A stretch of 50,582 bases of DNA from Sphingomonas sp. CCH21-G11 (lineage in GTDB: Bacteria; Pseudomonadota; Alphaproteobacteria; Sphingomonadales; Sphingomonadaceae): NCBI RefSeq assembly GCF_001555965.1, contig NZ_LSHX01000001.1, positions 1 through 50,582 of the forward strand, given 5' to 3'. Below the pieces are notes generated by a model. That model was given only the letters and a program-made list of their open reading frames with translations. It was not told the DNA's origin and made no database searches. Shown one piece after another: positions 47,574-50,582 of the stretch (position 1 is its first letter; each line of letters begins with the position of its first letter). A program made the position numbers and the translations under genes.

Positions 47574-48800
47574 ATGCGTTGCTGCGTCCTGATGATTCCC
47601 GCCACGCTGCTGGCGTCGGCGGTTCCGGCAAGCCGGGCCGAACCGGTCCAGCGCCGGGCGAAGGCGGTCGAGGCCGCCACGCCTGTTCCCGTCGCCGTCA
47701 CGCTCGCCCCCGATGCGGAGGCGCGCTGGGTGGCGTTTCAGACGACACCGGGCAACCAGCTGCTGTTCGACGTCGAGATCAACGGTGTCGCCGGCCGCGC
47801 GATCCTCGACACCGGGGTCAGTCACACCGTCGTGTCGACCGAATTCGCCGGCCGTGCGGGTCTGGCCCCCGCCGGGGAAGGTCGCGCCATCGCGATCGGC
47901 GGCCAGATCAACCTGCGCTGGGGCCAGGCGCGGCAGGTCCGCATCGGCGGACTGACGCGCACCGGCGGCCGGGTCGGCATCCTGCCGCTCGCCGCGGCCG
48001 CCACCGCGACCGCGTCGCCGATCGACGCGCTGGTCGGGGCGGACATCCTGTCCTGCTGCGCGCTGGACATCGATTATGATGCGCGCCGCTTTCGCCTGCT
48101 GCCCAGCGGTCGCCTGCCCTATACCGGGGCGCGCGCGCCGCTGCGGCTGTCCGCCGACCGCCAGGTCTATGTCAGCGAGCTGATGCTGGGCGCACAAACC
48201 GTGCGACCGGTGCTGATCGATACCGGCGACGGCTCGTCGGTCACCGTCACCCGGCCCGTCTGGCAGCGCGCGCGAGTTGCCACCCCCGGCCTCACCACCA
48301 CGCTCGCTTACGGGCTGGGCGGCCCCGTGGTGTCCCAGATGGCGATCGTCCCCGAGCTGCGCGTCGCCACGCTTGCTGCGCACAATGTCGAGGTCCGCAT
48401 CGAACCGCAGAGCGGCTTTGCGGCGAGCACGGGCACGACCGGGCGGATCGGCTCGGGCTTTCTGATGCGCTACCGCGTGCTGCTCGACCCCATGGCGGGC
48501 CACATGATCTTCGTGCCCGGCGCTCGTGCGCTCGACGTACCCAAACGCTCGACCAGCGGCTTGCTGCTCGGCCAGCAGACCGGGCGGCTAAAGGTGCTGC
48601 ACGTCATGGCGAACAGCCCGGCCGCAAAGGCGGGGTGGCAGGTCGACGACCTGATCTGCGCGGTCGACGGCAAGGACGTGACCCCCGGCCCGACGGGCAG
48701 CACCGACGTGACCTGGCTGACCGACACGCCCGGCCGGGTGGTGACGCTCGCCCTGTGCGACGGCCGCGTCCGCGAGCTGACGCTCCGTCGCTTCTACTGA
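47574..48800 (+). CDS. Retropepsin-like aspartyl protease with C-terminal PDZ domain
   Basis: A 408-residue exported protein (signal peptide MRCCVLMIPATLLASAVPAS, cleavage near SRA). Two aspartic-protease motifs appear: ILDTGVSHTVV (D79) and LIDTGDGSSVTV (D216), which would pair to make one active site in a single chain. From about residue 325 a PDZ-like domain follows (TGRLKVLHVMANSPAAKAGW, QVDDLICAVDGKDV). Bacterial proteins of this build are periplasmic and mostly uncharacterised. The ATG is preferred over a GTG three codons earlier. Convergent with the downstream alcohol dehydrogenase. Confidence 0.8.
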   Translation: MRCCVLMIPATLLASAVPASRAEPVQRRAKAVEAATPVPVAVTLAPDAEARWVAFQTTPGNQLLFDVEINGVAGRAILDTGVSHTVVSTEFAGRAGLAPAGEGRAIAIGGQINLRWGQARQVRIGGLTRTGGRVGILPLAAAATATASPIDALVGADILSCCALDIDYDARRFRLLPSGRLPYTGARAPLRLSADRQVYVSELMLGAQTVRPVLIDTGDGSSVTVTRPVWQRARVATPGLTTTLAYGLGGPVVSQMAIVPELRVATLAAHNVEVRIEPQSGFAASTGTTGRIGSGFLMRYRVLLDPMAGHMIFVPGARALDVPKRSTSGLLLGQQTGRLKVLHVMANSPAAKAGWQVDDLICAVDGKDVTPGPTGSTDVTWLTDTPGRVVTLALCDGRVRELTLRRFY

Positions 48801-48834
48801 TCGGGCCTGAACAGTCCCGGCACCCACTGGCGCT

Positions 48835-49857
48835 TCATCGGACGAAGACCGGCTTCAATCCGGGCTCGGTCAGCACTTTGGCTGCATCGTCGAACGGAAA
48901 AAGCCCGCTCGTCACCGGCGCGGGATCGAAACGCCCGGACTGGATCAACGCCAGCGCGGGATCGACATTCGGAATGCCGCGCCCGGGTCCCGTGTAGAAA
49001 TGGACACCACGCGCGTACATCTCGAAAAGGGGGAGTTCGACCGGCGCGAAATGGCCGCCGACCGACGAACAATGCCCCTCGACCTCGGTCGAGCGCAACG
49101 CGCAGACCAGGCTGGCCGCGTCGGCACTGGCATCGACCGTGATCGGAAAGCTGCCAATTGACCTGGGGGGCGGCCCCTCGACGACGGTCGCGCCATAGCG
49201 TTCGGCGATTGCGAGCCGAGCCGGCACCTGATCGACATAGGTGACGGCGTTCGCGCCGGCGGCGATCGCGATCCCGACGGCATAGAGCCCGATCGACCCT
49301 GACCCGCCCATCACCAGCACGTCCGCGCCCGGGGTGCGATCGAGATGCGGGACGACATATTCCCAGGCGAAACCGATATTGTCGCCCAGGCTGGCGAGAT
49401 GGGTCGGTTCGACTTCAGCCGGCAGGACGCGCAGCGCATAGTCCGCAGCCGGGACCCGGACGAGGTCGGAAAAATAGCCCGTCGGCGTAAAGCCGATACC
49501 ATGCCAGTTGCGCCGCACGAGGTCCGGGCTGTTTTCCAGACAGCGGTTGGGGCGCGCCTGGCCGCAGCGCGCGCAGTGGCCGCACGCATCATAATAACTC
49601 ATCACGACCCGGTCGCCGGGGCGCATACCGGCAACATCGCGCCCGACTTCGACCACTTCGCCGATCGCTTCGTGACCGATCGCAAACGGCCCGCGCAGCG
49701 GCGCGCGGCCAGAGATGATCAGCGGATCAATGTCGCACGTCGTCGCGACCACCGGGCGAACCAGCGCGTCACCCCCATCGATCAGGCGCGGCGATTCCTG
49801 CGCTCGCCATTCCAGGTTGCCCGGCGCGACGAAATAGAGGCTCGTCAAATGCACCAA
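48835..49857 (-). CDS. Zinc-dependent medium-chain alcohol dehydrogenase
   Basis: An NAD(P)-dependent dehydrogenase of the MDR family, 340 residues. The catalytic-site motifs TTCDIDPLI (zinc Cys) and GHEAIGEVVEVGRDV (zinc Glu-His neighbourhood) are present, as is the structural zinc loop with four Cys (CGHCARCGQARPNRC). The Rossmann motif is VLVMGGSGSIGLYAVGIAIA. It resembles glucose/sorbitol/threonine-type dehydrogenases, but the substrate is not deducible. The start is uncertain: TTG, GTG or a later TTG are all close to the GGGGA. Confidence 0.85.
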   Translation of the reverse strand: MVHLTSLYFVAPGNLEWRAQESPRLIDGGDALVRPVVATTCDIDPLIISGRAPLRGPFAIGHEAIGEVVEVGRDVAGMRPGDRVVMSYYDACGHCARCGQARPNRCLENSPDLVRRNWHGIGFTPTGYFSDLVRVPAADYALRVLPAEVEPTHLASLGDNIGFAWEYVVPHLDRTPGADVLVMGGSGSIGLYAVGIAIAAGANAVTYVDQVPARLAIAERYGATVVEGPPPRSIGSFPITVDASADAASLVCALRSTEVEGHCSSVGGHFAPVELPLFEMYARGVHFYTGPGRGIPNVDPALALIQSGRFDPAPVTSGLFPFDDAAKVLTEPGLKPVFVR

Positions 49858-50058
49858 TCCCCAAAGGCGTCAATCCGATGAACGCGCTGGCCGATATGAG
49901 GTTTATTTCAAGAATCGGCCGCAACGACAAGCCCGATCCGGCCATTATTTACGTGTGCCGTGCATGCACTTGATCTCAGCCCATCAACCGACGCCTGTTT
50001 CTCCGATTTACCTTACGGCAAACTGGCCAGACCCAGCGCGGGACAACAGCGCCATGCG
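49858..50058. other. 201-bp intergenic stretch between two minus-strand genes
   Basis: It presumably holds the promoter of the dehydrogenase gene and the end of the partial upstream gene. A 10-bp palindrome GTGCATGCAC lies at 49960-49969. No coding frame with convincing features is seen. Confidence 0.35.
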
Positions 50059-50582
50059 TCAGCGCAGCCTTGCACGCGTGCCGTAATCGATGCGGATGGC
50101 GACCCATTCGCCATATTTCAGCCGCCCGCCCAGACGCGGCGGGCGCACGCGGAATTGCCACGCGGCCGCCAGCACCGCGCGCGCGATGTTCGATCCCTCC
50201 GGCCCCTCGCCCAGCGCATAGCAGTCCTCGACGCGATAGTCGGGGACGGTGCGGCACGCGATCAGCCCCCAGCCCGGCCCCTTGGCCGTCGACAGGTATC
50301 CGCTCAGTTCGTCGTCATAGGGCTCGCGATACCAGGACGCGGCATAGAGCGGCTCGCCATTGGGGCCGCTGCCCGCGACGCGCGGCGTGTCGTTGGAGGG
50401 CGGTCGATTGTCGGGCGGGCCATAGACGCGGCGCGGTGCCGGTGGTCCGGCCGTCGGGGGCGCGGCGGGGGCGCGCGCGATGTCGGCCGCGGCGAGCTGG
50501 TCGCGCGGCAGCAGGATGATCGGCGGCGCGGGTGTGGCAGGCGCGGGCGCGACGCTGGGTTGGGTGGCCGGCACGGGCGGCG
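50059..50582 (-). CDS. Proline-rich protein with TonB C-terminal-like domain (5' end outside window)
   Basis: The 3' portion of a gene that continues past the window edge; the reading frame is open to the last base. The visible part begins with an Ala/Pro-rich stretch (PSVAPAPATPAPPIILLPRD) and ends with a domain that resembles the TonB C-terminal fold: EPLYAASWYREPYDDELSGY, then VPDYRVEDCYALGEGPEGSN and AAWQFRVRPPRLGGRLKYGE, WVAIRIDY. Such proteins are common near TonB-like systems in sphingomonads. The two Cys (IACRTV, EDCYAL) could pair in the periplasm. The start and the membrane anchor are not visible. Confidence 0.7.
   Translation of the reverse strand, partial: PPVPATQPSVAPAPATPAPPIILLPRDQLAAADIARAPAAPPTAGPPAPRRVYGPPDNRPPSNDTPRVAGSGPNGEPLYAASWYREPYDDELSGYLSTAKGPGWGLIACRTVPDYRVEDCYALGEGPEGSNIARAVLAAAWQFRVRPPRLGGRLKYGEWVAIRIDYGTRARLR

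Overview
The window is about 50.6 kb of GC-rich, densely packed chromosome that looks like a sphingomonad alphaproteobacterium (Sphingomonas or a close relative). This rests on the lgt-midA-GNAT-pgeF gene order, the cysD-cysNC-cysQ cluster, an atpHAGDC operon without the Fo genes, a CC_3452-family secreted protein, class I PHA synthase with an Ala/Pro-rich phasin, ClpS, a bifunctional Rel protein, and intergenic palindromic repeats. The genus is inference from protein similarity recalled from memory, not from a search. I see no rRNA, tRNA, CRISPR, prophage or complete insertion sequence.

Layout. 1-5.3 kb: glycosyltransferase, membrane-anchored FKBP isomerase, rpsU with its own terminator, a 55-codon zinc-ribbon microprotein, and a DctA-type symporter translationally coupled to an MHS-family permease. 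5.3-9.7 kb (minus strand): a TPR-sensor hybrid histidine kinase, a lone receiver protein and an EAL phosphodiesterase. 9.7-13.7 kb: sulfate activation (cysD, cysNC, cysQ), preceded by a leader with a 20-codon ORF and hairpins. 13.7-16.0 kb: mannose-6-phosphate isomerase, VanZ-like protein, CitE-like lyase. 16.1-18.8 kb: glnB-glnA, a cold-shock protein and a small helical protein. 18.9-22.1 kb: lgt, midA, GNAT, pgeF, overlapping or nearly so. 22.1-25.3 kb: a Cys/Met-metabolism PLP enzyme, then adenine deaminase coupled to a phosphoribosyltransferase (purine salvage). 25.3-28.9 kb: a 280-bp inverted-repeat element, murA (with an internal deletion), a Crp/Fnr regulator, clpS and a small exported protein. 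29-33.7 kb: phasin, phaC, an AlaC-like aminotransferase and a hotdog thioesterase. 33.8-40.1 kb: HxlR regulator, CC_3452 protein, rel, a second thioesterase, a membrane trypsin-like protease and ada. 40.3-45.9 kb: F1 ATP synthase operon with a lipoprotein gene between atpG and atpD. 46-50.6 kb: cpaF, a retropepsin-like protease with PDZ domain, a zinc alcohol dehydrogenase and the 3' part of a TonB-like gene.

The most striking observation is murA: about 40 residues that normally follow the catalytic cysteine and contain UDP-GlcNAc-binding residues are cleanly absent in frame. Other points worth a second look are a perfect hairpin that buries the rel start codon, the leader ORF before cysD, at least four kinds of paired inverted repeats (two sit inside the atp operon), a candidate HxlR operator, and a sigma-54-like site before glnB. 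I did not find a convincing new multi-gene defence or biosynthetic system here; most genes are housekeeping.
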